A DNA stretch of 64,000 nt from Neofusicoccum parvum (GCA_020912385.1 CP087212.1:1674001-1738000); one strand, 5' to 3'; shown: positions 11,358 through 23,805, numbered from the stretch's first letter. Notes: a model not told the origin generated them from the sequence alone. A program made the numbers and translations.

Positions 11358-12905
11358 CTACTTGGCGCTTCCGTTGACGCCCGCCTGGCCACTCTTGAAC
11401 TGCGCGTAGCCCTCCGCCGCCGCCTCCTTGACGGACGTCTTGCCCGCACTGGGAACTCGCGTCAGCAACCAGCGCGTGAGACCCGCGTCAGGTGGTACCT
11501 ACACAATCTCCTTGACCTTGTCCAGGATGTCCTTCCAGTCCGCGAACACCGTGAACGGGATGTCCTCGCGCACGCAGTATTGGATCAGGTCATGGCCCTT
11601 CTTGGCGAACAGCAAATCCGTCTCTCGCGCCGCCGACAGGTCCGAGACGCCGTCGCCCGCGTAGAACATGGTCGGACGCGTGCCCTCAGGCAGCTGCGCA
11701 TAGGGGCGGAGCGTGAGCGATTTGTCGTGCCCGAAGCCGCTGCTTGGCTGTCAGAATGCTGGCTTGCTTTTGCTGGTCTCCGAGTCTGCGCCGCAGCCTA
11801 CCTGTCATCGTGGAAGACGATCTGCCAGCCACCCTCCTCGTTGATGGTGCTTTTGCCGGCACGCGGCGCCACCTGGTTGCCGACCACCTGCATCTTGACG
11901 TAGTCGGGGCCGACAAGGTGCTCGAGGAGCGCCTTGATGATGGGCTCCATGCCCGACGAAAGGACGACCACCGGGACGTTGTTCTCCAGGGCCCACTTGA
12001 AGAACTCGTTGAAGTACGGGTCAAGCTTGATGTTCTCGACCAGGTACTTGATGCACTGGTCGTACGGCTTGGTGACGCTGTCCATCATCTCCCGGAAAGA
12101 GTCCCTGCATGTTCGTGAGTATCGGCTTGCTCCGAGTGGCTCACCCGGGTGCCCACCTGAACGTCTTGGTGCCATTGAGAGTGTCGATGTTGCCTTGGCG
12201 CCTCAGCGCGTGGCCGAAGCCGATGTTGTCGGTCTTGGAGACAATCAATCTCTGCCTTGTGGGGCGTGTTCAGACACGTACCATGTAGTCATTGCCTGCC
12301 GAAACTCAGTATTTGCTGCGAGGCATGTAGCTCGAGGATGTTGGGGAGATGAAGGGTACAGAGCAGGACGTGTTTAAGTCTCCCCGCGGGCACTTGGGCA
12401 GGAGTACAAGCAGCTTGCACGCGGAGCTGAGGCAATCATCCAGATGCAAAGTAGATCCGTGCATTAGCCCCAACCTTCTGGACGGAGACCTCAACCCCAG
12501 ATGCGCACTTCTTAATGCACTTCTCGCTCGGATGAGGGCTTTGGTTCCGCGCGCGGATTGCATTGGTACGCAGTCCGAACATTCCACGGGCTGACCTCAA
12601 AGGAGCCCGAGGCTTTGGTTGAGGTAGACTCGCCTAGAGTTGAAGCGTCACAGCCGCACAATGCGGGTTGCACTTCACCGTGCGAACAGATATGAATGCT
12701 CCAGCTCCAGACGGGCATTCGCCAGGTATCTGCCCGCCTCAACCTTGCCCCAGACATGTTCCTCGATCATACCACCCATGGCGGTTTTGTAAAGGAAACG
12801 CGCATGATACTTACTGTCCTGGAGGGTGATGGTGCCATCGAAGTCGGTGAAGAAGACAAACTTGGGGTTGGACTCCATAGCCCAGAGATCGGGAGAGCCG
12901 GCCAT
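11358..12905 (-). CDS. HAD-superfamily phosphatase (Pyp1/YNL010W-like)
   Basis: Six exons: 12905-12815, 12295-12282, 12233-12157, 12104-11802, 11739-11503 and 11448-11358, encoding 270 residues. HAD motif I is FTDFDGTIT (about residue 19). Motif II is VVVLSSGMEPIIK, motif III includes FGHDKS, and motif IV is YAGDGVSDLSAA. The layout matches yeast YNL010W/Pyp1, a phosphatase active on polyol phosphates such as glycerol-3-phosphate, and the related phosphoserine-phosphatase-like group. Exon 2 is only 14 nt and encodes SNDYM with its neighbours. It lies behind a 519-nt intron, long for this genome. Each junction keeps frame and family sequence, so the model is well supported. Met-10 is an alternative start. 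Confidence 0.87.
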
Positions 12906-13331
12906 GGTGTTGGGAGCGAGATCCGGACGGGAGCAAGCGGAAGTCTGTGACTCAAAAGGGACAAGAACACGACAGGTCGAAGCAAGACGTGCACAGAAAA
13001 GCGAGGGGAAATCTATGTGGGGAGTGCGGGTCTATGGACAAGAGGGAGAAGGGGACTCGGAGGTGTAGACGGCAGGAAGCCAGGTCAACAAAAAATCGCA
13101 ATTTGCGCCTTCCCGCTGCGATCAGCCCCGCGGTCGCTGCAACCAAAAGCGACCGGTGCAACATGGGGTCATTGTCGCGCGTGAGCCGCTGACGCAGGCG
13201 CGCCTTGGCCGTCGGGCACCTCACCGCCGATCCAGCCGCCGGAGCTCCGTGGACACGCCGCAAGCTGTCAACCGGACGAGACCACCGGCGCCGTCGACAT
13301 CCCACGCCGCGCCCTCCACTGCCTCCCAGAC
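12906..13331. promoter_or_regulatory. Divergent promoter, phosphatase / Mdm33 gene
   Basis: A 426-bp head-to-head region between two nuclear genes. No TATA box seen. Confidence 0.45.
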
Positions 13332-14926
13332 ATGCGCCCGGCGCTGCAGCACGCCGCCCGCTCGGTCGCCGACTATGCCGCCCTGACCTTTGCTGCCGCC
13401 CGTCCTGCCGCCCAATCCCACCTCTCGCAGCCGTCGGTGTGCTTCCAATGCAAGCTCCGCGCCTTCTCCGCTGCCCCGCCGGCAAGGAGCAGGAGAGCGC
13501 TGCCCTCGCCAGTCGCCGCCGCCGTCAGGCAATGGTCTTCCACTGCAAGGGCCTTGCAGGAGAAGCCTTCGTCGTCTCCGCAGGACCCCCAATCGCCAGC
13601 AGTTGGTGATGCCGCGAAGCGGGCTCCCGAGCCATCAGCTCAGCAACCGCCCGACCTGCCTCCATCACCCAGTGCATCAACGCCTCCGCAGCCAAGCGAC
13701 CCGACACCCTCGCCACCGCCGTCTTCTCCGTATCCGCAGCCCGAACGTGTTGAACAAGTTCCCGACGAGAAGCTACCGTCTCACCGCCAAGGTCTACGAT
13801 GGGAAATGTACAAGAGGGCATCCGCATACTTCGATGAGCTTCTGCCGAAGCTTATCCTCGTTGGACAAAAGGTGAACAGCTATACTGGAACGGACTTTTC
13901 TGGCATTGAGGCTCTCCGCCAAGAGATCAAGCAGCAAGGTGAGACGCTGTCCGAACAAGGTCTGGTAAATATGCTCATGATCATACAGAACGTCTGGTTA
14001 GATCTCGCCGTGAACAAGTTGAGGATGCAAAACGCCAATTGGAAGCCGCTATATCCCAGCAGCAGACGTCACAAAAAGAAGTCGTCGGGTTATTGGAACG
14101 CAAGCATTCGTGGTCTGCCAGCGATCTGGAACGGTACATGTCACTAATCCGGTCGGAACATCTCAACGATCAAGCGGTCCGCAGCGCCAAGGATGCTGTG
14201 CTGTCGGCTGAACACACCCTTGAGGAAGCCCGCGCCCACCTGGAGAAGCGTGAACGTGCGCAGTACCACGAGGAGCAGATCTGGAGCGACACCATCCGCC
14301 GGAACAGTACCTGGGTTACTATTGGTCTCATGGGCGTCAACATTCTCCTGTTGCTCAGCCAGCTCGTGGCTATCGAACCATGGAGGCGAAGGAGGCTTGT
14401 CAGGGAAATCAAGAACGCACTGGACGAGAGGACAATGACCGCTACCGTGCCGGTAACTGCTGTTGCCGCTGACCTGCCCAACACTCCGGTCCCTGCTTAT
14501 GCTACCAAGGATACAACAGAGATCGCCGAGTCTGCTAAGGCCGCTTCGCCTGACCCCGTAGAAAAGGAAATTGACGAGATTGTTGAGCCGGCTGGTGTGC
14601 CTCTCGAGCAAGTTGAGCCCGCGGAGACCCCCATCACCGTCTCAGCCGACCTCACTGGCCCCGAACCTACCATTCCTCTCCCTGAAGCCATCATGCCTGA
14701 TGCCAGGCCGTATTCAAAGAAGCGGCCCAACCCAACTACTCCGCAAGAGAAGGTGTCTGCCTTCATCGAGGATTGTAATCTCTACTTGCATGACCTCTTT
14801 AGCGAACGTGCAATCTCCGTTCGCAAGGTCGACATCACTTCTGCGGCACTTCAGGGTGCTGCGGCTGGAGCGGCCATCATGGGCGTTGTGGTGATGACCT
14901 GGCTGAGGGCTAACGGAGGCAATTGA
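13332..14926 (+). CDS. MDM33: Mitochondrial inner-membrane protein Mdm33/She9
   Basis: Exons 13332-13938 and 13989-14926 encode 514 residues. The N terminus is Arg/Ala/Ser-rich without acidic residues, fitting a mitochondrial presequence. A Pro/Ser-rich spacer follows to about residue 150. The family core then starts (HRQGLRWEMYKRASAYFDELLPKL split across positions 150-175), then a coiled coil with VVGLLERKHSWSASDLERY. Transmembrane segments are at about 308-330 (WVTIGLMGVNILLLLSQL) and near the C terminus (GAAAGAAIMGVVVMTWL). She9/Mdm33 proteins sit in the inner membrane and control inner-membrane fission and cristae shape. Length and topology are as expected. Confidence 0.92.
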
Positions 14927-15438
14927 AAGAAATCGTAGATATATGTACAACTTGTATAGTAGATATGACGAATGTAGAGGATTCACGGCACGGAAAGTTG
15001 CGTTTCACTGGTGATGAATGAACGTATGAAGATGGTTGCTCCAGCTACGGTGTGGGTCTAAAGACCGTGAGTACTTCGTGTCGAGACAAAGGTGCTCATG
15101 GTAGGCCCACGAATTGGGTAGAACAGTTACCGGATTGTATAGACAATATCGCTATACTTCGGTCAAGGAAGAAAATTTCAGAGGGCAGTAGCTGCGCTCA
15201 TGTTTGAAAGCAACTAAACGCCGATCAAGCGTCCCCAGTCCACAAAAAAAAAAAAATTAAGGGGTATACCAGACACGCCAACTTCGAATCTTTCCTCGCT
15301 CCAGAATAAACCTAACCGCCAATCCACGGTTATCACTTGTAACCTATCGAATACATAAGAAAGGTTAGGAATTCCTCTCGGGCTCTCTAAAAAGACAGTG
15401 AAGCCGAAGTGAAGATTGACTTCTGTGCCTCATGTCCT
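14927..15438. other. Convergent 3' intergenic region
   Basis: 3' flanks of the Mdm33 gene and the surface-protein gene. An A-tract lies at about 15245-15257. No gene seen. Confidence 0.45.
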
Positions 15439-16416
15439 TCACCCCAACTCAGCTGGGTTGCGAGAAGTATTGAGCTCACGCGGTTCATCCCTACCATCCA
15501 ACTCTGCCCTGGGAACGATATCTACCTCGGGTTTGATCCAATCGCTGCCAGTCGTGGCTGGCAAAGCCCCCTCCGCGTTCCTTTTGCGTCTCCAGTATAC
15601 CAAGAAGCCGCAGCCGAGCATGATGGCAAACAATATCACTCCAACAGCGATACCAGCCTCTGTGCCGGCAGTCAGTCCATGGCTCTCTGGGACTCCGCCA
15701 CTACTGGTCATCGCTGCTGAAGGCTCCTTCGTGACCGTGGTTACCGCTGTTTGTTGACCTTGTTCCGTCTGCGTCTCTATCCAAATCGCGTTGACCTGCT
15801 TCGTCCCGAACGGGAATACGGTGACGGTGCTTATGCCATAGGTTTCCGTGTCTATAGAGGTGCTTGTAGTAGAGGAGCCGCCTGCAGTGCTAATCCTGGT
15901 GTAAGAGTAGGCGTATGTGCTATCCCAGAAAATGGTCATCGCTTCTGCCGTTGCGAACACCGTCTGGCACACGTTCGGAGTGGTTGCCGTGTAGTAGGTG
16001 AATCCACTAAAACGATTCCCACGTTAGATGTCTATCGCAACTGCACCTGCTTCTTCGCCCGTATCCACTAACCTTGGACAGCAGACAACAGTGGTCGATA
16101 TCGCCATGAAGCTTGACCAGCCCTGTGGGCATACCCCGGGACTGAATGTCGGGAAGACGTCCACGGAAAGGCACGGCGTGTTTGACGACGGAATTGGCGG
16201 GAAACATGACGTGTCCCACATGCTCCGAGTGAGAGTTCCTTTGAAAGATGTGTAACTGGAAGGACTGGAGTAAGTGGTGAAAAGAGGAGTCCACCGGGAT
16301 TCGCAAGCCGCAGGCGGCGTAAATGTTGAGGTCATCGGCAGCCTCAAGGCATTACAACTCTCGACTAGTTCGTCGTGATAATTTCCCGAGGTGTTGCCCA
16401 CATTGCGCTCTTCCAT
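15439..16416 (-). CDS. Cys-rich single-span surface protein, unknown function
   Basis: Exons 16416-16073 and 16006-15439 give 303 residues from the chosen Met. The extracellular part is Ser/Thr/Pro-rich with paired and spaced cysteines (CVCPQ-like GVCPQGWSSF, TVVCCPSGFTYY). One transmembrane helix (GIAVGVILFAIMLGCGFLVYW) is followed by a basic stop-transfer RRKR and a short cytosolic tail. This layout is common in ascomycetes and recalls Mid2/Wsc-like cell-wall sensors, but there is no WSC domain. No clear signal peptide exists. Alternative starts at 16521 and 16335 are equally possible, and type III insertion by the single helix is likely. Confidence 0.7.
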
Positions 16417-17670
16417 GGCTCTGGATATCTCGGTGGTGATGGTTTGGAGTGGTAGGGATACTCTTCGCTCGAGTATGAACGGCTGAGAGATGAAAGTGGA
16501 AGAAGAAAATGGGGCTCGCATATACAATTAAACCCGGACATGCCACAGCCTTGCGTCTATCTCTGGGCTGTTATCCGAATGCAATGCCGTTTTGCTTCAC
16601 ACCTCCCATGGGCGAGTGGCCAGCTAATGCTGACTGCGTCTGCAGGACGCCACAATAGCTTGCTATTGCTCGTTCTCCCCCAAAACGGGCATGAGAGGAT
16701 TGAGGGGTTTTGCTACCATCCAATCGACTATTCATGATTTCGCGTTTTTGTTGGGTTGGCAGGGAAGCGAGAACCCATGCAACCACCTCACTTTGCATCT
16801 CCGACGATCTGTTCAGCCTTGGGCATCCGACGTTGTCAAAGAACATCGAAAACATGGCTAGCACTACGGACCAGAGTTTGGCGTTTTGAGTATTTACACT
16901 TCTACATAGCGTCTTATAGCCTGATAGATAGTCATAGAGCCAGGGAGGCTTAGGCGTGAACCCAGTGTGGAGAGCAGACGGGAGAACACAAGGCTGAGAA
17001 AACTAAGCATTGCCTTACCCACTCAACGGAGTCTTTTACACCTAGTGTTGTTCCTTGTTCCTGAATTCTGCTTGACTCAATGGCTATTCGTTCAATATCT
17101 TTCCTCGCCAGCAATCCCTCAAGCCCAGTGCGTACCAATAAGAGGAGATGAGAGGGTTCGGGGTTAAATAGTGAGTACAACCAAACTAGCCAGGCGGTAA
17201 TATTGAAATAATGTAGCAATTGATAGAGCGAACAAGATTCGTGAAGAGGAGAAGAACAAGACGGGCAAGGTAAACTTAATCCAAGACATCAAGGTTGTTA
17301 AGCAAAGATGAGTAAACCTCGAAATGCAATGCCCAAACCGGAAGAGGTAGCGCACCGGGATTAATATTACCTCACCTGGCTTTCTAGTGAATATTAGAGA
17401 CTTGTCCAACCCTTTTGCAGGGCAAGGAGCTGGGTGGCACTGGCTTTGTCACAGTTCTACCTATGCATCGACGCTGAGTATCGAGAACATGAATTTTTTT
17501 CAGAGTTCGATAACTTAACAACAAGCTATTAAAGAAACGCCGCTACGGCATGTGACTCCCACCAGAACCCCTCGCGAATCGCACCAACAGTGGTATCATA
17601 GTCTAAAATTCCCATTCCTCCCGCCATTCCTTCCCCTCACCCGTTGACCAGCACACCCCCCTCCTACCGC
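16417..17670. other. Gene-free stretch
   Basis: About 1.25 kb upstream of the surface-protein gene and downstream of the ammonium transporter. The 16.9-17.5 kb part is AT-richer than its flanks. Short open frames show no motifs. I see no gene or RNA gene. Confidence 0.4.
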
Positions 17671-19242
17671 TCAAGCCTCCTTCGCCGCCTCCGCCGCCTT
17701 CCCATCCTCGCTGTGCTTGCTGCTCGCGCCGCTCACAGCCGCCGCGGGCGGGGCATGCCCGTGCGACAACTGCATCTGCTCCAGCAAGGTCCAATCGCCA
17801 ATCTGCTCGTCGAAGAACTGATCGATGTCGAGGCCGATCATCTCCGCCTCCTCGCTGACGCGCAGGTGCATGCCGGGGATGAACTTCAGCAGGTACAGCA
17901 GGATGCACGACACCACGAATGAGTAGCCGGAAATGGCGCAGATCTCGGCGAGCTGCAGGCCGACCTGCCTGCCGTTGCCGTCCATGGCGCCGGGGGCCTC
18001 GGTGCCCAGGCCGTCGAGGCTCGCGACCCAGGTCTGGGCGAAGATGCCCGTCAGGAAGCTGCCGATCATGCCGCCGATGCCGTGCAGCTTGAACACGTCC
18101 ATGCCCTCGTCGATGTGCAGCCACTTCTCGACGTTCTGCACCGAGCTGCACGCCGCGCCCGTCAGGAACCCGATCACGGCCGCGATCCAGAGGCTGACGA
18201 AACCGGCGGCGGGCGTGATGCCGACCAGGCCGGCGATGGCGCCCGAGCAGGCGCCCACGACGGAGAACTTGCCCTTGTGCTTGATGTAGTCGACGAGCAC
18301 CCAGCCGAGGATGCCGAAGCACGCGGCCGTGTTGGTGTTGAAGCAGACGTACATGGAGCGGACGGAAGCGTTGAGCGCGGAGCCGCCGTTGAACCCGAAC
18401 CAGCCGAACCAAATGAGGACAGTGCCTGGAGGGCGGGGTTAGCAGGGGAGTCTTGCATTGTGGTTGGAGAAGTGGAGCTTACCCAAGAAGACGAGAGTGG
18501 TGTTGTGCGGCTTGGCATGCGACGCCTCGCCGGCATGCTTTCTCTTGCCCAGGACGAATGCATACGCCAGGGCGGACCAGCCGGAGGCGATGTGGACGGG
18601 TCCACCACCGGCGAAGTCGAGCGAAGGCAGGTTGTACAGCCAGCCGTTGGAGTTCCAGGTCCAGCACGCGATGGGGCAGTAGACGATGGTGGCCCAAAGG
18701 AAGGCGAAGATGAGGGACGGGACGATGCGGCCGCGCTCGAAGGCTCCGCCGATGACGATCTGGACGGTGCAGGCGCAGAACAGCAGCTGGTACAGGCAGA
18801 AGACGATCTCGGGCAGCAGGGCCGAGCCGGGCGACGGGGCGACCTGGACGTTCATGAGGCCGAAGTTCGCGAGGTCTCCGATGAAGGGCCCAGCGGTCCT
18901 GCTGTAGGCGAGAGAGTAACCCCAGAACATCCACTGGAAGGTGGTGACGGCCATGACCATGAAAGACTGGAAGAGGAACGACAGAGATGATTTGCGGCGC
19001 GTAAGCCCGCTGTACAGGAAACCGATGCCGGGGATGATGAGGAAGACGAGACAGGCGCAGACCATCAGCCAGATGTAGTGGAACTCCAGGCCGGTGTACT
19101 GCGTGTTGACGTTGACGGCAGTAGGGTCGCCGCCCTTGGGCTCGGAGGAGTCATACTCCGGCTGCTTGCTTGTCAGTCTCTATACAGCAAGAAGGCCTCA
19201 CGAGCAGCAGGAAAGGCTTACGGTAGTGAACATTTCCGCCAT
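17671..19242 (-). CDS. Ammonium transporter (Amt/Mep family)
   Basis: Exons 19242-19222 (21 nt), 19164-18483 and 18425-17671 encode 485 residues with about eleven membrane spans. The Amt signature is LDFAGGGPVHIASGWSAL. Both pore histidines are present, at about residues 196 (GGPVHIA) and 349 (FKLHGIGG). Yeast Mep1/Mep3 carry Glu at the first site, so this is the Mep2-like type. The tail includes SGASSKHSEDGKAAEAAKEA. Mep proteins import ammonium, and Mep2 types can also signal nitrogen state. The exon 2 acceptor has tandem AAG/CAG sites, so one Gln is optional. Several GATA elements upstream fit nitrogen control. Confidence 0.93.
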
Positions 19243-20903
19243 GGTGGTCGGCCAGGCAGCAGTGAATGCGTGGCAGTTTCCCTCTAGTTGCAGCGAATAT
19301 CAAACAACAGTTCACTGGACGTCGACCACGACCAGGGGTCCCAAGCTGCACGGATCCGGAAATCGAGGAGGGGAAAAGACGAACCACGCTCGACGGGGGA
19401 AGGGAAACAACAAGTATAAGTATCTTCACCGGGGACTAGCAACACTGAGTCAAGGACGGCGGTCCGATGGGATCACAGACCCAGCCAGCTCGGCGATGGG
19501 GAAGGAAACCCCCATATTGGCACGTTCTCTCCGCCTCTGTAGAAGATTACAGTTCCACGGCATCTTTCCGAAAGGGCCTCTCACGGCTTGGCACTGATAA
19601 GAGACGCAGCCCGACGCCGAGCGTCGGAGGCACAGGGCAGAGCGGGCGGAAGGCAGGCGAGGCACGAGCAACGGCGAAGAAACACGCCCCCGGCACAAGC
19701 CAAGCGGACAAGACGTGGGCAAGCGACCTTGGCGGTGGAGAGGATGGGAAAGGATCAGAGTGGAGTGCGGTAGGCTCTGGCTGGCTTGTTCCGCGCAGGA
19801 CAGATAGTGACACACGTCCAGCCCTGTCGCTCCGTCACGGCTGCGCGCCGTTGTCGATAGGCACGGCAGTTGAGCCTCAGCACTGCAAGCAGTTAGTGAT
19901 TCCAGTACCTCAGCGCGCGCGGATGTGCGGCAGCCAGGTGATTAGCGAGGAGCGAGGCTGCGAGAGATTGGGTGCAGGGAGCAGTTCGCGGGCGCTCCGG
20001 CAGGCTGGTTGGCGGATTCGCGCAGCGGCTTCACTCTGTTCTCCGGACTTTCAGACCGGTTGGGGTAAAGGCTGGAGCTGGGGGACAGGCACGCGAGATG
20101 ATTGATTCGCGGCGCCGGCTGAGGCTATTGATAGTAGGAGCGAGTCGCCGGCCTGATAAGGAAGCATGGGACATGCCGGCCGGGGCGGGTGCGGCGTGGG
20201 CGTGGGCGCGGCCGCTGCATCTGCATCTGCATCTGCAGGGCCAGCGAACTCGGCGGGCCAGGAAGGATCGGACGGCGAAGGATTCCGGGGATCGAAGACG
20301 TGGTGTCGCTGGCGGCAGCGTGGCGGTCGGTGACCGGGAGCGGCGAAAATGGCCGGGAGAGCAGCTTATCGCAGGCGCAGGCGCAGGCGCAGGCTGCTGA
20401 CGTTTGCTGCGGCGGGAGTGGAGCGTGGCCGGCCGAGCCAGAGCCGCCGAGCCCGTGGCTGAAGACACGACGGCTGCTCGTGCCTGTCCTGCCTGTCCTG
20501 CCTGTTGTCCGCAGCACCAGCCTCTGATAAGCCCGCGCCGACTGAGGTAATGCCATTCTCAAAGCACTCCCGCACCCTGGCCCCGTGTGTTGACCACGCA
20601 TCCCACTCCTCAGATGCCGGGGCAGGACTGCCTTCACCAAGCAAGCAAGCAAGCGATTCTCCTACGTGCAGCGCTTCACTAAGTATCTCCACCATGTCGT
20701 AAGTACAGAAAATCCACCGTTGCTCCAGGCACGAACCCGACGAACCCCAAACATGCGGCGAAGCAAAACGACCTGTCACGGCCAAGGAACGAGCGGCCAT
20801 CAAAACACCTGAACAACACCGTCAACACCATGCCTGATGAAAGAGAGACTCGTCGCATGCAGCCAACCCGCCATCCCAACACCACCGTGAACCAACGCCC
20901 TCC
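19243..20903. promoter_or_regulatory. Long upstream region of ammonium transporter with GATA sites
   Basis: GATAAG elements lie at 19596-19601, 20155-20160, 20365-20370 (reverse) and 20526-20531. Further HGATAR sites include 19802-19807 and 20129-20134. AreA/NIT2-type GATA factors bind HGATAR and drive ammonium transporter genes in ascomycetes. Simple repeats (CTGCAT)n at about 20215-20236 and (GCAGGC)n at about 20372-20395 also lie here, together with the 3' flank of the Lon gene. Regulation is inference from motifs. Confidence 0.5.
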
Positions 20904-23805
20904 TCACAGTCTGCTCTCCAGCGCGCTCCACCCCTTCTCGCCCGGCCACCTCGCCTCGGGCCACACATGCCGCATCGCCTCCCAGATGTGCGACACGTGC
21001 TCGATGCGGAGCCCGTTCTTGACCTCGTCGGGCAGGTCCTTGGCGTCCTTGCGGTTGCCCTCCGGCAGCAGCACCACCTCGACCCCCGCACGCAGCGCTC
21101 CGATCAACTTCTCCTTGATGCCGCCGACCGGCAGCACCCGGCCGCGCAGCGAGATCTCGCCCGTCATCGCGAGCCGGGGCGACACTTCCTTCCCGGTGAA
21201 GAGCGAGATGAGCGCGATGGTGTGAGCGAGGCCGGCAGACGGCCCGTCCTTGGGAATGGCGCCGGACGGGCAGTGGACGTGGATGCTGCGCTCCTTCATG
21301 ATGTCTTCGTTCGGGTTGGCCGTGAGGCTCAGCTCGAATGCGTGTGCCTTGACCCACGTGAGCGCCACCTCGACCGACTCCTTGAGCACGTCGCCCAGCT
21401 TGCCCGTGAGTTGCACACGCCCAGTGCCAGGCATGTCGGCAACCTCGATGAACAGAATGCTGCCTTGGCCGCCGGTGCTGTAGGCTACAAGCCCAGTGAC
21501 AATGCCTGGCCGAGAGTGCCGCTCGGCAAGCTCCTCGCTGAACGTCTCAACGCCAAGGATCTTTTCCAGGTCGTCGATATTCACTTCTGGCTGATAGTGG
21601 TCCAGACCGTGGGCGTCTGTGGCCTCGGCGTACTCGACTGCTTTGTACCGACACACACTTCCAAGCTCGCGCTCGAGGTTCCGGACGCCCGATTCCCGTG
21701 TGTAAGAAGTGATGATCTTGTCGATGACATCCTCGGGTAGGAGAACCTTGTCTGAAGCGAGGCCATTGGTCATGATCTGCTTAGGGAGCAGATGGCGCGT
21801 GGCAATGTGTCTCTTCTCCAGAGTCGTGTAGCCAGAAAGCTGTATCGTCTCCATACGGTCCAGAAGGGGCGGCGGGATGGTGTCAAGAGTGTTTGCCGTA
21901 GCAATGAAAAGAATTTTGCTCAGGTCGATGGGAATGTTGACGTAGTGATCCGTGAAGGTGTGGTTCTGCTCCGGGTCGAGGACCTCCAGCATTGCTGCCG
22001 ATGGATCACCGTTGTGATTTGACATGCCAATCTTGTCGATCTCGTCAAGTAGGAAGACTGGGTTGGCGACGCCCACCTTCTTCAGGCCTTGCACAATAAG
22101 ACCAGGCATGGCTGCCACGTAGGTTCTCCTGTGACCACGGATCTCGGCCTCATCACGCACACCTCCCAGGGAAATGCGGTGGAATTTGCGGCCGAGGGCA
22201 GTGGCGACCGACTTTGCCAAGCTAGTCTTGCCAGTGCCAGGAGGACCGACAAGCAAAAGAATGGGCGACTTGTCGACCATGCGCTTCTTCTCCAGCAAGC
22301 GAAGCTCGGCCTCACTTGGGTCCTTGATAGCCTTCTCAAGGGTAGCCACCTTCTCTTCGTCTTCCGATTTCTCGTTCTCATTCTGCTCCTCCTTGGAATC
22401 CTTGGAGTCATCCTTGGTCGTAGAGTTTGTCAACAGTTTAATCTGGGCCGTAATATCCGCATTCACAGACTGCTTCAGCTTGAGAACCGCGAGATATTCG
22501 AGGAGACGCTTCTTGATCTTCTCCAGCCCGTGATGATCATCGTCCAGCTGCTTCCTCGCCCGAGCTAGAGTCTGTGCATCCAGCTGGTCGTCTGTCAGCT
22601 TGGACCACGGGATATCCGCCAGGTTCTCCAGATAGTTTCTGCAGACCTGGTACTCAGCCTGGGCCGGGTTCATCTTCTGCAGTCTCTGCAGCTCGCGCTG
22701 GGCGACCTTCTGAGCCTCGGGGCTCATCTTGGACTCTTCCAGTCTCTTCTTCAGCTCATCCAACTCATTGCCCTCCTCTTGGCCGCCAGCCCCAGCATTT
22801 CCGCCGGGAAAGCCGGGGAACCCGGGAAAGCCGTTCATGTTGCTCAGATTGTTGGGCATCCTCAACCGTGCCTTGTTCCATCTCTCGATCCTCTCGGCAT
22901 CGATGCCGGTCGAGGGCTTGGCCGAGCTAAGCGTCACCATCCGGCTGCTTCCCTGGATGGTTGCGATCTGCTTCTGGAGGATCTCGATGACGCGCTGCAC
23001 CCGGTCCTTGACGGACACGGCAGACAGCACGCGCAGCTTCTCCTCGTGGGTGCACTCGATGGCATTGGCAGCCATGACGTCGGCCAGGAGACCGGCTTCC
23101 GAGACATCCTTCTTCGCAATGAACAGCTCCAACCGCCGGGCCATCAGCGGGGTTATTGTGATGTTCATCCGGGGCAAGATGGAGGATAACCGCACGAGGG
23201 CGAGGTACTCGCGCGACAGTTGCTTGAGTTCGGAGAAGAGATTGAGCATGGGAGCGTCGGTGGGGTTGATGACTGGCGGATGCGTGTCGTTAGCACCGTG
23301 TGCCACAGCGGCAGTGCGGGAATTGGAAGGGAGGCATACACTCATCCTCAAGGTGGACCAATTCGGCCTCGAAGTAGGGCCGCTCCTGAATGACGTTCTG
23401 GACCTGGAAGCGGCTGATGCCCTCGACCAGCAGGCTCAGCTCGCCCTGGCCGCGGCCCTGCACGCCCGACACCTTCGCAACGGTGCCGTAGGAGAACAGG
23501 TCGTCCTTGGTGGCGTGCACGGGGTCCTTGACGTCGGGCTTCGCCTGCTTCTTCTTAGCGGCAGCGGCATCGGCGTCGATGAGGCGCTTGCCGTCGTGTG
23601 ACAGCAGCGGCGAGTTCAGCGGCACGCAGCCGATTGTGACGGGGGCATCGTTCTTGGGGCCGGCGGCGCGGCTGTAGATGTGTGCGAGCAGCGAGGCGAC
23701 ATCGGCGCGGTTCACGATGGGGAGGTTGAGGGTCACGCCGGGGAAGAGCGCGGACGGCGCGGCCAGCGGGACGATGGGCAGCACTTTCGACTTCGGGGTC
23801 GCCAT
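20904..23805 (-). CDS. Peroxisomal Lon protease (Pln/Lon2)
   Basis: Exons 23805-23340 and 23272-20904 encode 944 residues. A Lon N-terminal substrate domain is followed by a coiled region. The AAA+ module has Walker [14 protein letters not shown] (about 498-510), Walker [11 protein letters not shown], and arginine-containing sensor motifs. The protease domain has catalytic Ser in PKDGPSAG (about 835) and Lys in [10 protein letters not shown] (about 878). The protein ends ESRL, with SRL acting as a type 1 peroxisomal signal, and there is no mitochondrial presequence. Lon2/Pln degrades damaged matrix proteins in peroxisomes. An acidic Lys/Glu insert precedes Walker A. Start Met is MATPKSKV. Confidence 0.95.
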
